NCBI GenBank assembly: GCA_963971575.1
Contig: OZ020625.1
Span: 16,646,829-16,710,828 of the forward strand
Direction of reading: 5' to 3'
DNA length: 64,000 bases
Origin: Liopterus haemorrhoidalis
Lineage: Eukaryota; Arthropoda; Insecta; Coleoptera; Dytiscidae
In this document: positions 56,769-64,000 of the stretch, piece after piece
Numbering within the stretch: position 1 is the first letter of the stretch
Layout of the letters: each line of letters starts with the position of its first letter
The notes under the pieces: model-generated
Seen by the model: the letters and a program-made list of their open reading frames with translations, nothing else
Database searches by the model: none
What the model was told of the DNA's origin: nothing
Program-made: the position numbers and the translations under genes

Positions 56769-57425
56769 GACAAAATGACGGTATAAGGGTTTTTTGGTCA
56801 TACCTACAAAACCCTAATTAGGGAGAAGAAAAAACTCCAGCTCACAACTAATACTTATAATGATATTTAAAATACTGAGATGGAAAAAAACTAATAAAAT
56901 ATTAACTTACATATTTGATGTGCTTGAAAATAGTGATAAGATTAACGTTAAATACTTTGTTATTCCAGGGGTATCGAAATGAACTAATTGGACCCTCAGT
57001 TTTGTCATATAAACACATTAAATCAGATTTCAATCGCAGAACCGTAGTTTTGGACACTGTGTCACAATCACACTTCACTACAAAAATGTAAATAATTATC
57101 ATTCCTTTAAAGACAAGGTAAACATCACACTCCTCACAAGTTTCTCAAACAGATTGTCGAAAGTTTATCACAAACCTATGATTTTAAGTTTAGTTTGCGA
57201 TAAACTTTTGTCAGTGAAATAACTATCTAAGTACTAATATCGAAATTGAATATATTCTAATGAAACCAATAGAGTATTTGTTTTATTTAATTATTCCATT
57301 AATTTTGTGTTTTTAATTGTTACATGACTATTTTATTTAATTAAAAATATCAAAATTTCAATTGAAAAATATTTACCTTTGTTGAATATTAATATAACTA
57401 GCGCTGAAATGTAAAACGCTCTCAT
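44230..57425 (-). CDS. Divergent Cys-loop receptor subunit (nAChR-like), 8 exons, 414 aa
   Basis: The eight exons join in phase into 1245 bp with GT-AG introns throughout. Layout: signal peptide (1-16), ligand-binding domain (17-242), TM1 (~243-263), M2 (~275-297), TM3 (~306-324), short intracellular loop, TM4 (~391-411). nAChR hallmarks: VWIDTYLKW, DEIWAPTIEV (loop A, WxP), Cys-loop C162-C177 with WPND in place of FPFD, RR before TM1, KSMPPMWL before the amphipathic helix. Odd: the Cys-loop has 14 residues between cysteines rather than 13; loop B reads STITYG where SWTYD is usual; no vicinal Cys pair in loop C; M2 carries C281, C284, H285 and R290. It is therefore non-alpha and may not bind acetylcholine alone. 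No stop or frameshift. Known nAChR subunits are neuronal plasma-membrane channels; function here is inferred. Confidence 0.88.
44439..44608 (-). CDS. Receptor exon 7: TM3 and intracellular helix
   Basis: TM3 MVFTQISFFWSIIGMICAL, then EKSMPPMWLIGISRFAFKLF, equivalent to the HxMPxWVRxxFLxxLP helix of nAChRs. The TM3-TM4 loop is short (about 65 residues with exon 8). Donor GATATG|GTAACT, phase 0. Confidence 0.85.
44743..45246. mobile_element. hAT-type MITE in receptor intron 6
   Basis: CAGGGCTTCGAGCCG / CGGTTCGAAGCCCTG ends with a perfect 8-bp duplication GTTAAAAT (44735-44742; 45247-45254). Arms are rich in CGGTTTTCGGTTC motifs. A run of about 11 G lies at 44987-44997. It is 504 bp, non-coding. 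Confidence 0.92.
45325..45474 (-). CDS. Receptor exon 6: end of TM1 and M2
   Basis: LAIMTLTPTGMPPLGRQRLF, then the M2 segment ISFICIICHIFIIRNLYYVL and PFFTSMPYI. The M1-M2 linker has RQR where GEK is usual. Acceptor TTTGTAG, donor ATTA|GTAAGT, phase 1. Confidence 0.85.
45539..46591. mobile_element. Family A element, copy 2, in receptor intron 5
   Basis: Same ends as copy 1 (TGATGTGAAGTGTGAATTTT; CATACCTACAAAACCCT), the same right-hand 500 bp (AAAAATGCATTATTTTCCGA; GATACCCTACTCAGAATTTT; short CAGA run at 46516-46540) but a different tRNA-like core at 45956-46035. Confidence 0.8.
45956..46035 (-). other. tRNA-like segment in family A copy 2
   Basis: The minus strand has a box A-like TGCGTTTAGTCATTGG and box B GAGTTCGAATCC about 45 bp later, then T runs. 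Position relative to the element's right end equals that in copies 1 and 3; the sequence between the boxes differs. Confidence 0.5.
46802..47178 (-). CDS. Receptor exon 5: Cys-loop to TM1
   Basis: Acceptor TATATTGTAG|C completes a GAC codon with exon 4. It holds the Cys-loop (C162, C177), loop B (YSTITYGN), loop C without vicinal cysteines, FMRR and the first half of TM1 with the conserved proline (HTIWPAV). Donor GTTG|GTAAGT, phase 1. Confidence 0.9.
47404..47565 (+). pseudogene. DDE transposase fragment in receptor intron 4
   Basis: IGRTGIVK, stop, LMWSPDSTPLHFYLWG, stop, LIDKIYVTKPIVELRQA. The WSPDxTPLxFxLWG block is the third catalytic-D region of Tc1/mariner-like transposases. It is antisense to the receptor and dead. 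Confidence 0.65.
47660..48150. repeat. Family B-like element with (GT)n, in receptor intron 4
   Basis: CCCGACCTTAATATATAAGG, GGGCAAGTATTGTAATCGTG, AAAATTTTCTATGTCGAGAT resembles the ends of family B in layout (terminal block, microsatellite GTGTGTGT at 47795-47832, then a GTGTATACACG-type motif). It is diverged; boundaries are uncertain. Confidence 0.4.
48198..48675. repeat. Long hairpin, about 200-bp arms, in receptor intron 4
   Basis: Left arm 48198-48401 (GCATCATATTCAGTAGTAAG to CGTTTTATTTCAAG), right arm 48475-48675 (CTTGAAATAAAACG to CTGAATATGATGC), with one or two mismatches and a spacer of about 75 bp. The minus strand of the left arm encodes RFYLRTCNTNLGLNSPYY, a LINE C-terminal signature, so the arm is itself a LINE 3' fragment duplicated in inversion. 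It would be transcribed with the receptor pre-mRNA. Confidence 0.88.
48676..50762. other. Receptor intron 4, unclassified
   Basis: A+T-rich. An A-run of 17 ends a GTCAAGAGTGCTAC block at about 48945-48962 and may be a retroposon tail. No coding exon recognised. Confidence 0.45.
50763..51087. mobile_element. MITE in receptor intron 4
   Basis: AGGCGTTTACGAAAACTCTA / TAGAGTTTTTATAAACGCCT inverted ends, with a second inner mirror (TTTACTATACCCCACT / AGTGGGGTACAGTAAA). 325 bp, non-coding. No duplication seen. Confidence 0.7.
51088..52228. other. Receptor intron 4, unclassified
   Basis: No gene recognised. GAAGTTGGGAACACTTTCC at 51895 resembles AAGTTGGGAACACTGAATTT at 48964, so a dispersed repeat may be present. 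Confidence 0.4.
52229..52372. mobile_element. Small MITE in receptor intron 4
   Basis: GGGCCGGTTTCTGAAAGCCT at the left mirrors TACGCTTTCAGAAACCGACC at the right. About 144 bp, non-coding. Confidence 0.75.
52480..52750 (-). pseudogene. LINE RT fragment in receptor intron 4
   Basis: VDFSKAFKEVNNDLLLSKL, stops, then GVPQGSHFGPLLFLLL. RT blocks A and B of a CR1/L2/Jockey-type LINE with at least three stops; same strand as the receptor. Confidence 0.75.
52934..53269. mobile_element. TA-flanked MITE abutting the exon 4 donor
   Basis: Ends AAGCGAGATCATTAATTCCT and AGGAATTAATGACCTCACTG are inverted over about 28 bp with a few mismatches, and TA flanks both sides. On the receptor strand it begins 11 bp after exon 4, leaving GTAAGTAATA intact. 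Confidence 0.8.
53280..53389 (-). CDS. Receptor exon 4: loop D and loop A
   Basis: It encodes VWIDTYLKWTPKDYDNITKI, then YMDTDEIWAPTIEVVH, the nAChR W..x.W.P..Y and IW.PD block (T replaces D after P). Donor CATGA|GTAAGT, phase 2. A MITE starts 11 bp past the exon edge. Confidence 0.9.
53451..53513 (-). CDS. Receptor exon 3 (21 codons)
   Basis: Acceptor ATTTTAG|ATA, donor AAAGTT|GTAAGT. It encodes IHRWANLMKRRIMEINNLVK + V. It is too short to find from open frames; phase 0 on both sides fits its neighbours. Confidence 0.82.
53840..54480 (+). repeat. Three diverged repeats in receptor intron 2
   Basis: Units near 53880, 54065 and 54335 share TAATTTCAAGAAAATG, TTGTTTTACCCACACG, CTACTGAACCGATTTTA and CAGATGATGTAG. 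A plus-strand frame at 53599-53910 runs into the first and is not a recognisable gene. Confidence 0.65.
54542..55194 (-). mobile_element. hAT element (ZMYM1-like) in receptor intron 2
   Basis: Ends CAGGCCCGTGCC / GCGGGCCTG with flanking TATACAGA (54534-54541) and CATACAGA (55195-55202), an 8-bp duplication with one change. The minus strand encodes transposase pieces: KVACFFHSLDVIITSVEERF (54845-55174) and IPVSVAPAERSFSKLKILKN (54710-54830), the hAT C-terminal dimerisation block. Related to the C-terminus at 60974-61354. Confidence 0.8.
55362..55827. mobile_element. MITE in receptor intron 2
   Basis: AGGCGCTTTCCAGGTTGCTG / ATCTAGAAAGCACCT ends and mirrored subterminal GAGTAGCTCGGAGT-type repeats; ATA lies outside on both sides. 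466 bp, non-coding. Its ends resemble those of the Harbinger-like fragment near 37.9 kb. Confidence 0.65.
55859..56815. mobile_element. Family A element, copy 3, in receptor intron 2
   Basis: Same ends and right-hand block as copies 1 and 2, a shorter left body, a CAGA run at 56707-56768, and a third, different tRNA-like core at 56150-56232. Confidence 0.8.
56150..56232 (-). other. tRNA-like segment in family A copy 3
   Basis: The minus strand has box A GATAGCGTAATGGGTTAAAG, and box B-like GAGTTCGAGTACG about 50 bp later, then a T run. This is the best box A of the three copies. Confidence 0.6.
56911..57077 (-). CDS. Receptor exon 2: N-terminal helix and first strand
   Basis: Acceptor TTTTTGTAG|TG, donor AAATAT|GTAAGT. 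It encodes VKCDCDTVSKTTVLRLKSDL, then YDKTEGP and VFNVNLITIFKHIKY, matching the RLKxDLL..YDK and VxVxLxLxxI pattern of nAChR subunits. It ends in phase 0. Confidence 0.85.
57377..57425 (-). CDS. Receptor exon 1: signal peptide
   Basis: MRAFYISALVILIFNK, a short hydrophobic leader. The donor AAAG|GTAAAT leaves one base (phase 1). The next intron is 299 bp. Confidence 0.8.
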
Positions 57426-57916
57426 GTTGACTTTGTAGTGACTGTCAGCAGTATGATGTTTATCGAAATTTGATGCTTTTTTACTCCCTTTTTTGATAGG
57501 ACAAAGGGGCGTTAACCAGTCACCCAGATTGAAACAACATTGACAATTGATGTTTGGTCCATGTTAACGGTTTAAAACACATTATCGATATGTCAAATAG
57601 ATTTGTTTTGTTTTTAACATCTGTTTTCAGATAGAGGGTAAAAAATTAACACCATGGGGTTAACTGCGATCCAAATTAAATTTGTCCAAAATGTTCATAT
57701 ATTAAATTTGTCAAAATGATTAATCAAGGGATGCATTGAATATACCTTTCGTAAAATTACACTTTGTAGGATTTCGTAGGTAAAACCAAGAAATCTTTGT
57801 TGTAATACAGGGTGAAGACACTATTGTAACAATCTCACTTACTGAGATGCCGGTTAAGAATGATTGGCTGTACCTGGTTTTGCAGATTATGGGTTAAAGC
57901 CTTACAGGTTAGAGTC
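57426..57916. other. 5' flank of the receptor gene
   Basis: It should contain the receptor promoter (minus strand) but I see no convincing core motif. A solo satellite monomer core, TAGGATTTCGTAGGTAAAAC, lies at 57768-57787. Confidence 0.45.
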
Positions 57917-58549
57917 GATTCAAATAGAAAAAGATACACGACCGTTACAAAATTGCCCAAACAAGATAACGCCAGTGGCGGAGACAAATAAAATATTTTT
58001 AAACAAAATGGGACAATTAAATAATATTTTTTATTGAATTAGTTAAGGAACGATTTAAAAGCTATATATTAAAATATAAATAAAATGCTGTTTAATATAA
58101 ATATATCAGTTATAAAAGAGAGAAGGCAAATTAATTATGAATATAATATAATGAATTATAAATATGGCGATCAGACGGGGAAAAAATATATATTGCAGTA
58201 AAATTTATTTTATTATTAAATTTACAAAATAATAATATATTATAATAATAATCATTTATTTATTTAGTTTATACTGCTATAATCCGTCTCAATTTGTAAG
58301 ACGAAACTAGATCTGGTTACTTTGGCAACTGTTGCGGTGTAAACAGACTTTCACGTATCCATGTGAACCAATACTATGATAATATTATAAATGTATTGTC
58401 AATATAAAACATAAAAAATGAACTTCCCTTGTTAGTTACGTATTACAAAATGAGACAGATAATATAAAGTTCAATACATTCATATAAAATATGTCAAAAA
58501 GGAATACAAATTTTATAATACAAAACAAAAGCTTAAATTAGTTTAACTG

Positions 58550-60126
58550 TCAGTCGCTATCCAAACAGTCGATCCCACTGACATTTTTATCACTCTCGTA
58601 TGACCCATCTGTGTCCGAATTACCAATGTTCACTGTAAATATAAATTCATCAAGTGCGTTATCCATTAGATGTTCCCTTTCTATAATTTGTTGCTCACAT
58701 TTTATAACATGGTTGCAAACGTTCTTCCACTGCTCTACAGACACAGATGCAAATTTCTCCCTCGTCAACTTTTCCACATCAGCGAAGTTGAAGTTCACAT
58801 TATGGGCGGTAACATAATTTTTACAAGGGCCCAAATCTTCTCAATAGGATTTAGTTTCGGATGATATGGAGGCAAGCGTAGAACTTTGTGTCCATGTTGT
58901 TCCAAAATGTCATCTAAAATATATTTTACCTTCCCGGCTCTGTTCTCTTTAACAAGTTTATACAGCTCGGGCTTAGTTAAACGGTTGTCATGGCTTATAT
59001 TATGTTTTTCTAACCAAGCAATAATTTCATGCTTTAAGCTATTTGAGCTTGGGATTTTTTCAGCATGCACATTGTGGTATGACGCATTGTCCACAACTAC
59101 TACTGAATTTGGTTGCAGGTTGGGGATTAAAATGATTTCCATCCAATTTTTATAATTAACAAAATTCATATCATCATGGTAATCCCCACTTTTCTGACCA
59201 GATTTAAAAATTAAAAGGACATTAGGTACAAATCCACCTTCTCCTCCAGCATGTACGATAATCAATCTCTTGCCTTTGGCTATCGGAACTTTCAGTCCTT
59301 TCTCGCTACCATCTGACCAGCTTTTATTTTGGCAGTGAGAACTATGAATGTAAGTCTCATCAGTATAGACGATCGCTTGACCATTCTGTCTGTATGTCAT
59401 TAACTTTCGCATATACTCTATCCGTTTCAAATGAATGTCATAATTCTCTATTAACATTTTTCTCTTGTATTCACTCTTCCTCCATCTGCAAATTTTATAT
59501 ATTATACATCAAACATTATTAAGTGTAAATATAAGAATAAAGGTGGGTTAAATTAAATTTTTATTTATTAATTCTCACCTAAAACCCAACTTTAGAAGCA
59601 ACGTTCTTAGAGAAATATACCCTCCTTCGAAACTAACACCAGATTCTTGAATTTTGTTCCCAAGTGCCTTCAAGGTGAGCGTTTTTCAATAATGTGAAAA
59701 TCATGTACAATAGTGCGAACTGTTTGTTCTTCACCCTTGCGTACACTACTTCTTCGACTAACACGAGCTCTTTTTTTGTGTGGTGTGGCGAAAGAGGAAG
59801 AGTGGCCTAAAAGAAAATTTCAGATTAAAAAAACAGAATAAAAAAAAAAACATTATTAAATATTCACCTTCTTCTACACATTTTGCCTCTCTTGAAATTC
59901 GGTCATATGTACTCTTAGAGATGCCAGTTGCAGCAATCACTCGTTCTCGGAAATTTGTTACAGGAATTTTGAAGTTTTTCAGATTAGCTTCCTGCTTCAT
60001 GAACTGCATAACATTATTAATAATTTCGCGGCTCTGGCTATGAAGCACTTGTCCTTTATGTCCCACTAATTGCTTCTGCATTTTGTAAAACACTGTTTTT
60101 AAAATCAAACCGTAAATTAATTTCAT
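58550..60126 (-). pseudogene. DDE_3-superfamily transposase, three exons, two frameshifts
   Basis: Exon 1 from ATG at 60126: QKQLVGHKGQVLHSQSREII, then FRERVIAATGISKSTYDRIS (helix-turn-helix). The intron is about 59808-59870 (GTGAAT...TTTTAG). Exon 2 (~59572-59807): HSSSFATPHKKRARVSRR, EQTVRTIVHDFHIIEK, then LKALGNKIQESGVSFEGGYI one frame over. Exon 3 (from ~59486): WRKSEYKRKM, IVYTDETYIHSSH (first D), SVVVVDNASYHNV (second D), LPPYHPKLNPIEKIWALVK (third acidic, E). The last part is one frame off at an A5 run near 58819, then NYVTAHNVNFNFADVEKL to the stop at 58550. With breaks near 59675 and 58819 it is inactive. Confidence 0.82.
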
Positions 60127-60161
60127 AACCTCAACTTATCCTACTGTTCTATTACCAAATA

Positions 60162-61775
60162 CAGGGCCGACCCGATGGTTGAGGCGATCGCCTCAGGCGC
60201 CGGATTTATCAAGGCGCCAAAAAGAATCTTTTTTAGTGAGCCAAAATAGTCGTGATTATCAAATTGCCAAAAAATATTTTATTATTTCTGGTAGTGCTGT
60301 ATTTGGACGGCACTTGTTTCAACCAAAATCAAGTGTAAGAAAGGTTTCAATGTTATTTATTGCCAACATCTGTTATGGATTTAAGTGACCTGAACCAGAG
60401 GAATTCGTGAAGATCCCTATTTACTCATCTTAAACATTTACCCGCCAAATTTTCTAAAAATCTAATCATTTGAACTTTCTATTTTTATGGCAGGATAATT
60501 ATTTGTACAGATGGTGACAAAATGCAACATTTTAAAAAATATTGCAGGGGTTAAAAAAAATCACTTATAATTTTACTTTGAAAGTGTAAAGAGTTTGATG
60601 AAAAAATTATATACTTACCTAACTATTTGTATTTCCTATTTTTAATTTTAGTTTTATAAGTAATTAATTTTTTTTTGTTGTGCTTTATGTGATTGTGTGA
60701 ATTTTTAACTTTAAGGTAAGTTTTTATTTCGTTACCTATTACCAGTACACTTTATATATTTATAGAAAAATCATTCAAAAATATTTTTTTAAGTAAATTT
60801 TTAATAACAACGGCTATTCTGTACTAAAGTCGATACGTCACTTGTCGGCTGTGATATTTAGAGATAAGGATTTGTTCATGATTGGAAATGGTACTCATCA
60901 AGAACCGTTTAATATTAGGGAATGTTAGTTCTCGAGATTAAATAGGAATAATAATATTTTTGCACAAGGTCCCGTGCACGCAGGGATGCCAGATGTCCCG
61001 GATTTCGCGATGCATTTGAAAACTGAATTGATGAATTTAAGGACTATATTGCCAGATGAAACGAACAATGCTCAAGATGTGCTAAATTATATCACAGAAT
61101 TAAATTTAGATTGTGTTTTTCCAAACGTAATGATAGCCTTAAGGATTTTATTAACTCTACCGGTAACAGTAGCGGAAGCTGAGCGTAGTTTTTCAAAATT
61201 AAAAATTTTGAAAAATTATTTACGAACAAGTACAAATCAAGAAAGATTAACTGGATTGGCAATTATCTCCATTGAAAAGTCAATTTCCCATACAATAAAT
61301 TATAAAGAAGCTATTAAAGAATTTGCTGCAATTAAGGCAAGACGAATGATTTAAACAATAGACCCATAAATAGGTAAGATGAGTTTAAAATATCAAAAAT
61401 TTTATGTGTTTATTTACAGATTGGAACAATGCAGAACAATGGAGGTCATCATTTGACTGATAATATTTTTGCGTCGTAATGCTCCTCTTTTTTTATAATT
61501 TCCATTCTTCTTCTTTTACCTAAATTAAAGCTCGTTTGGAAAATATTGTGTGTATTTATTAAATTATCCCCGTTTAAAAACCGTCAGGTTTAACTGACGG
61601 ACCCTGTATAATAATATAGGATTGATGAAAAAAGGTAGAGGTTTTTACGAGACAAGATATCGGCTTGAGGGGAGATGGGTCAGAAAATGGGTGTGGAAAA
61701 AGGGGGGGGGATAATATCAAAAGGCGCAATTTTTCTATCTTGCCTCAGGCGCCAAAAATGATCGGCCCGGCCCTG
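60162..61775 (+). mobile_element. hAT element nested upstream of the DDE_3 transposase
   Basis: CAGGGCCGACCCGATGG / CGGCCCGGCCCTG ends, GCCTCAGGCGCC motifs near both ends, and a perfect 8-bp duplication ACCAAATA (60154-60161; 61776-61783). 1614 bp. It carries only parts of a transposase. Confidence 0.93.
60974..61354 (+). pseudogene. hAT transposase C-terminal part (ZMYM1-like)
   Basis: LRILLTLPVTVAEAERSFSK, LKILKNYLRTSTNQERLTGL, AIISIEKS. This is the C-terminal dimerisation region, intact over about 125 codons. The N-terminal zinc finger and catalytic core are absent, with only a short KRIFFSEPK-like frame at 60179-60388 on the left. It is a close relative of the remnant in receptor intron 2. 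Confidence 0.82.
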
Positions 61776-62817
61776 ACCAAATATGTATTTTCTACTTACG
61801 TCGTCTTTCACTAACAAATAATTCATATTAAAAAATACGGGTTTGGATTGTAGATGTATTCTAATAATATAGATATTTTATATAAACACGTTGAAAGCTC
61901 CTAACTCATACAAGACTTCTACGGCTATGAGTAACGAACCTAACACCCCTATTCAAAATCATTTCTGCATAGTTTTATTGATGTACTCAACTCTATAGGG
62001 GAAATATTTTAAGATCGCAGCGCTGATGCGGCATACTTGGAACTTCCAAAATAGCCATTTATTACATATAATCATATGGGCAACAACGTGAATTTTAATG
62101 TTTACTGGTGGTTTTTGTAATTTTGCTACAATATTAATACGTGTTTTTATGCAAGGTGATCAGTGAAATATTATAACATCAAATATTAATAAATATGAAT
62201 AATTTTAGGCATGTTTTTATGATTTTTTTTAGGTTGAAAAGGACCTTTTAGGTTATTTAGGTTAGATTATTTTTTAGGTTCAAATGGATTTCTTTTAATC
62301 CACGAATTACACTCAGATACACAGCAATAATAGTTCGACTCCAACATGATTTTTGTCTTGTCTTCCACTTTAATTTAAGGTTATTTTCACTTATTATCAC
62401 TTGATACCAGTAAAAACAGTTTAAAACTGATTTAAAATAATATAAAATAACATAAAACTTAACAAAATGTAACAATATACCAATATAATAACAACAAAAC
62501 TATAGTAAAATGCAAAAATATATTTTGATCCCATATAACTCAATGTAAAAAGCGCGATAGAATGTCTATTTCTGTAGTTGCTTAAAATCCCACCAGATGT
62601 CATATCGCTTAGTAATTTTTCCCTATTTGAATCGACTCTAAACCAGTTGTAAACAGTCGAGACCATTTTGTTTTGTGAACGGTTGCATACTTTTTCACGG
62701 TACTGTACATGAAAAGTAAACAGACGTTTGGTCGTGCACAGTGCGGTCCGCGGCGTTTTTAATATTGAAAATTGGAACTGTTGAATATTTAAAAATTATT
62801 TGGGAAATATGTAGTAT

Positions 62818-63350
62818 AGTGGACGACTACGATGTGGTGGGAATATTTGAGAAATAGTGGGCGTGGCCATCGAAAAATACCTAAAAACCAGTGCTTCTCA
62901 AACAATCACTTATCATTTACGTTACATAACACACAAAAAAACACATTACAAAAATGGTAAAGTAACTTTTAGCTGCTCATACTACGCCCTGAGTTTGCAC
63001 TTTTGCTCTGTTTGCACTGTTTCCATGTTTCAATTCACTTTAAAATACAATTTTTTTTTAGGTGGTTTATAAAAAAAATAATAATAAGTTATCAATAATA
63101 ACCTAAGATAGTGCATTTAAGGTGAATCACTGTCCCTGGCCCTGCACAGAACAGTATGCTTATTATAGTCAGCTAAAAGTTACCTTTACATCCGTACGAA
63201 GGTACGGGTACTCTAGCTAGTTATATTATATTATATTTTAATTATAATCGTTATTTATTATTTGTTTTTGTTTGAGAAGTACTGGTTTTATGTAACGTGG
63301 TTGGCCACGCCTCTCCTTTCTCAAATATCCCCCACCAGATTCGTCCATCA
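62818..63350. repeat. Foldback with about 80-bp imperfect arms
   Basis: Left: GGACGACTACGATGTGGTGG, ATATTTGAGAAA, GGGCGTGGCCA, ACCAGTGCTTCTCAAAC. Right, mirrored: GTTTGAGAAGTACTGGT, TGGCCACGCC, TTTCTCAAATATCCCCCACC, AGATTCGTCC. An inner pair (TAAAGTAACTTTTAGCTG / CAGCTAAAAGTTACCTTTA) continues the mirror. Non-coding; no duplication identified. Confidence 0.7.
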
Positions 63351-63441
63351 TTCTACATTTTAGCCATTATTTTAAAACGATTCGAATTGACATTTTTTTA
63401 AACTGCATTTTTAAACAAATTATGTGAATTTGTTCTTGGAA

Positions 63442-64000
63442 ATGAATACGAGAAACGAAATTGAGCTTGAGACCGACAACAACATGCTTGAACATACGGA
63501 GAACGGTCAACCAATGATGAGTTCAACTAAAGTAAATGCTGAGGGCAAGAACCACGATGAATTCAGTGAGATTGAAAGAGAACGTGAGCTGTTGAGAAGA
63601 GAAAAGGAATTGTTGGACAGGAACGTGACATGTTACAGCGTGAGAAGACACTGCTAAATGTTACAACGTTGGACCAGACAGTGAGTTTTGGATTTCAATG
63701 GGACCTAGCAGAGAAACTGCTACCAAATTTTGATCCGGCCAAGACAACGGGACTAACAGCTGAAAAATGGGTTATCCGAGTGGAAAGCGTAGTGAGGCCT
63801 ACGGATGGAACAAGCCTATGTTGTTAGCGCAAGTTGTGAGCAAATTGAAGGGTGCAGCAAAGCTGTGGCTCGAGTGTAGCTTAGAAGAGGTGACGACTTG
63901 GGATACGTTTAAGGAAAAATTGATCAGATGTTTTCCTAGTCACATGGACCAAGCCGATATTCATTTATTATTGAATCAGAAGAAGAAAAGGAAAGATGAA
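63442..64000 (+). pseudogene. LTR-retrotransposon (Gypsy-type) gag, 5' part
   Basis: It starts MNTRNEIELETDNNMLEHTE, then an acidic/basic coiled region (EIERERELLRREKELLDR), a frameshift near 63625, then FGFQWDLAEKLLPNFDPAKT and EKWVIRVESVV, another frameshift near 63800, then AQVVSKLKGAAKLWLE, TTWDTFKEKLIRCFP. The LKGAAxxWL...TWxxFKxxLIxxF blocks are the retrotransposon gag (capsid-like) signature. It runs off the window end, so pol and the 3' LTR are not visible. No 5' LTR was identified. Confidence 0.75.

Larger units (their letters stand above)
57917..62645 (-). mobile_element. DDE_3 (Tc1/mariner-like) transposon with nested hAT
   Basis: GGTTAGAGTCGATTCAAATA near 57917 mirrors TATTTGAATCGACTCTAAAC ending at 62645, over about 27 bp. 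Between them on the minus strand lies an intron-containing transposase gene. A 1.6-kb hAT is inserted 28 bp upstream of its ATG. The target duplication is unclear. A+T-rich non-coding arms fill 57950-58540 and 61776-62600. Confidence 0.65.

Overview
This is an A+T-rich, intron-bearing, transposon-dominated window from an animal nuclear genome, almost certainly an insect. The evidence is GT-AG introns, DD34D mariner, hAT and DDE_3 transposons, RNase H-bearing and RTE-type LINEs, a tRNA-headed SINE, and two host-type genes with animal relatives. I could not fix the order or species from sequence alone. Nothing looks bacterial or organellar.

Two host-type genes are supported, both on the minus strand. 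(1) A PPM1D/Wip1-like PP2C phosphatase: one long coding exon at 25961-27176 ends in a clear splice donor, and its 3' exon(s) were not found. (2) A complete, previously hidden 8-exon gene at 44230-57425 (exons 57377-57425, 56911-57077, 53451-53513, 53280-53389, 46802-47178, 45325-45474, 44439-44608, 44230-44388). I assembled it by hand. All phases match and it gives an intact 414-aa, very divergent Cys-loop (nicotinic acetylcholine receptor-like) subunit with signal peptide, Cys-loop, TM1-TM4 and stop. It lacks the vicinal cysteine pair, the loop-B tryptophan and a normal M2, so it is probably an orphan subunit. Its introns hold at least twelve transposon, foldback or repeat insertions.

Layout. 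0-5.5 kb: broken LINE pieces, a small inverted-end element, a 120-bp satellite array and a 425-bp tandem repeat. 5.5-9.25 kb: a giant foldback whose arms carry 120-bp satellite in opposite orientation. 9.25-12.5 kb: a hairpin, a THAP fragment and a tandemly duplicated LINE/element locus, one copy of which is split by an element carrying a tRNA-like core. 12.7-17.5 kb (minus) and 17.9-23.0 kb (plus): two nearly full-length but broken RNase H-type LINEs. 23.4-25.4 kb: a TA-flanked MITE and a CR1/L2-like LINE end. 25.8-28.4 kb: the phosphatase and a MITE. 28.5-36.2 kb: a hAT, then a deep nest in which a mariner, a long-TIR Mutator-like element (itself holding a hAT, MITEs and a SINE) and an RTE copy sit inside a satellite element whose flanks repeat a CRE (TGACGTCA) plus CCAAT-box module. 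39.2-43.5 kb: about 36 copies of the 120-bp satellite with one orientation switch. 44.2-57.4 kb: the receptor gene. 57.9-62.6 kb: an intron-containing DDE_3 transposon with a 1.6-kb hAT inserted just upstream of its ATG. 62.8-64 kb: a foldback and the start of an LTR-retrotransposon gag.

The recurring theme is one family of about 120-bp monomers with the core TAGGGTTTCGTAGGYATAA. It appears as four arrays in both orientations and as a solo copy, and its core resembles the ends of the tRNA-core element family. Several insertions keep perfect target-site duplications or a paralogous empty site, so the order of events can be read directly.
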